From the NCBI GenBank assembly GCA_964479045.1, contig CAYZJI010000010.1, positions 1 to 64,000 of the forward strand: 64,000 nucleotides of DNA, in the 5' to 3' direction. How positions within the stretch are numbered: the stretch's first letter is position 1; each line of letters begins with the position of its first letter. Position numbers and translations under genes: made by a program. Source of the stretch: 2-02-FULL-47-50 sp964479045 (GTDB taxonomy: Bacteria; Pseudomonadota; Gammaproteobacteria; Eutrophobiales; Eutrophobiaceae). Shown piece after piece: positions 63,091 to 64,000 of the stretch. The notes beneath the pieces are model-generated. The model worked only from the letters and a program-made list of their open reading frames with translations, was not told the DNA's origin and did no database searches.

Positions 63091-63976
63091 CCCGCAATAT
63101 TTTGATTTGTCCCATTTCGCCCTGCTGGAAATTTCAGGTGATGATGCGTTTACGTTTTTGCAGGGCCAGATTGCAGGCGATCTGGCCCTGCTGGAAACAC
63201 GTCCCTGGTTATTCAGCTGCTGGTGCCTGCCAAATGGTCGCGTCATCTGTACTTTTATCGTGTTTCGTCATAAACAGTCATTCATGTTGATCCTGCCTTC
63301 CATGCTCAAAGACAAGATCATGAAACGCCTTTCGATGTTTGTCTTGAGGTCCAGAGTGAGCATTAAAGATGTGAGTGATGATTATGCCCTGAACGGTATT
63401 TCCGGATTGGACGTAAACAAAACCCTCCCTGCGGCTGTACTCGAAAATATCACGGTTCTGAAATTTTCCGGTCAACATCCACGCTGCATACTGGTCAGTC
63501 ATATGGATCAGGTGTCTGATATGCTGGGTGCCGTTACTGAAAAATGTAAAGTGGGCGAACGGGCCGGCTGGAGCCTGCTGGATATCCAGTCCGGTCTGCC
63601 GTGGATACTGAATGCCACAACGGAAACCTGTTTACCACAGATGCTGAACCTCGATGAAATGCACGGCCTGAGTTACCAGAAGGGCTGCTATCCCGGACAG
63701 GAAGTCATCGCGCGTTTGCATTACCGTGGACAACTCAAGAAAAAATTATACCTGGGCAGTGCCGCCGGCAATGTTTTGCCGGGTGCTGGTGATCGCATTG
63801 AAGATCAGAATACGGGTGAACATGTGGGCGATGTGATTGATGCCGAACATGACAGCAACGGCCAAATCCGCCTGCTCGCGGTACTCGATATCAGTCATGC
63901 CGGCAATCCGGCATTGTGCATACCGGGTTTGCAGAATGCCCCCGTGACTTTTCAACCTATCCATTATTCATCATGA
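63056..63976 (+). CDS. ygfZ: YgfZ/GcvT-domain folate-binding iron-sulfur protein
   Basis: A protein of up to 306 residues. LNLDEMHGLSYQKGCYPGQEVIARLHYRG contains the diagnostic KGCYxGQE motif, whose Cys is needed for function in maintaining iron-sulfur enzymes. The GTG at 63056 has AGGA just upstream but close; the ATG at 63077 is the alternative. Either start overlaps sdhE, so translation is coupled. Position next to the iron-sulfur enzyme SDH fits its role. Confidence 0.92.
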   Translation: MLPAQLIMAHPDPQYFDLSHFALLEISGDDAFTFLQGQIAGDLALLETRPWLFSCWCLPNGRVICTFIVFRHKQSFMLILPSMLKDKIMKRLSMFVLRSRVSIKDVSDDYALNGISGLDVNKTLPAAVLENITVLKFSGQHPRCILVSHMDQVSDMLGAVTEKCKVGERAGWSLLDIQSGLPWILNATTETCLPQMLNLDEMHGLSYQKGCYPGQEVIARLHYRGQLKKKLYLGSAAGNVLPGAGDRIEDQNTGEHVGDVIDAEHDSNGQIRLLAVLDISHAGNPALCIPGLQNAPVTFQPIHYSS

Positions 63977-64000
63977 CTTTACGCTTGCCGGCTGAGTGGG
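63973..64000 (+). CDS. Start of a further gene, cut by the window edge
   Basis: An ATG overlaps the ygfZ stop (ATGA) and reads MTLRLPAEW before the window ends. LPAEW near the N-terminus is typical of agmatine deiminase / peptidyl-arginine deiminase family proteins, but nine residues are too few for a firm call. The overlap suggests it belongs to the same transcript. Confidence 0.45.

Overview
The window looks like a draft-assembly piece of a Gram-negative proteobacterial chromosome. A run of 100 N marks one scaffold gap. A gammaproteobacterium is the best guess: ubiG-gph are adjacent, a ygfX-like gene is present, and sdhE-ygfZ lie side by side. However, the succinate dehydrogenase subunits look more like the alphaproteobacterial/mitochondrial type, and an SDHAF4-like assembly factor sits beside them. 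The lineage call is inference, because no rRNA or tRNA gene was seen.

Left third (0.4-20.1 kb, nearly all on the minus strand). A 2037-residue RTX protein with an S-layer-like C-terminal half is followed by a set of surface-chemistry genes: a sulfotransferase/glycosyltransferase fusion, a RuBisCO-like protein, an IspD/TarI-type cytidylyltransferase and a CDP-glycerol glycerophosphotransferase-type enzyme. Next comes a type I secretion ABC transporter with its HlyD-type adaptor. The layout recalls S-layer loci in which an RTX S-layer protein, its type I exporter and the anchoring glycan genes lie together. After these come leuC and leuD, a four-helix-bundle protein and an AcuI/YhdH reductase. 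The intergenic spaces are filled with short palindromic repeats of several families.

Middle (20.2-47.9 kb). A Sel1-repeat protein and a SapC-family protein precede a two-partner secretion locus read on the minus strand. In transcription order it holds a membrane-anchored parvulin isomerase, a TpsB outer-membrane transporter, a giant TpsA exoprotein of more than 7000 residues (split by the gap), and a small secreted protein that shares the exoprotein's C-terminal domain and overlaps its stop codon.

Right third (48.2-64.0 kb, mostly plus strand). A signalling cluster encodes a class III nucleotide cyclase with an FHA domain, a PP2C phosphatase, a very large membrane Ser/Thr kinase with a C-terminal FGE-like domain, and a membrane protein. 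It ends at a terminator. mlaA follows on the other strand, then ubiG, gph and a squalene/phytoene-synthase-like gene. The last block is a respiratory complex II locus: sdhAF4-like, sdhC, sdhD, sdhA, sdhB, sdhE and ygfZ, with a ygfX-like gene opposite and the start of a further gene at the window edge.

Points most worth following: the RuBisCO-like / cytidylyltransferase / polyol-phosphate transferase set beside an RTX surface protein, a 17-bp perfect hairpin inside the cytidylyltransferase gene, the shared TpsA/201-residue protein domain, the kinase-cyclase-phosphatase cluster, and several families of covarying intergenic hairpins.
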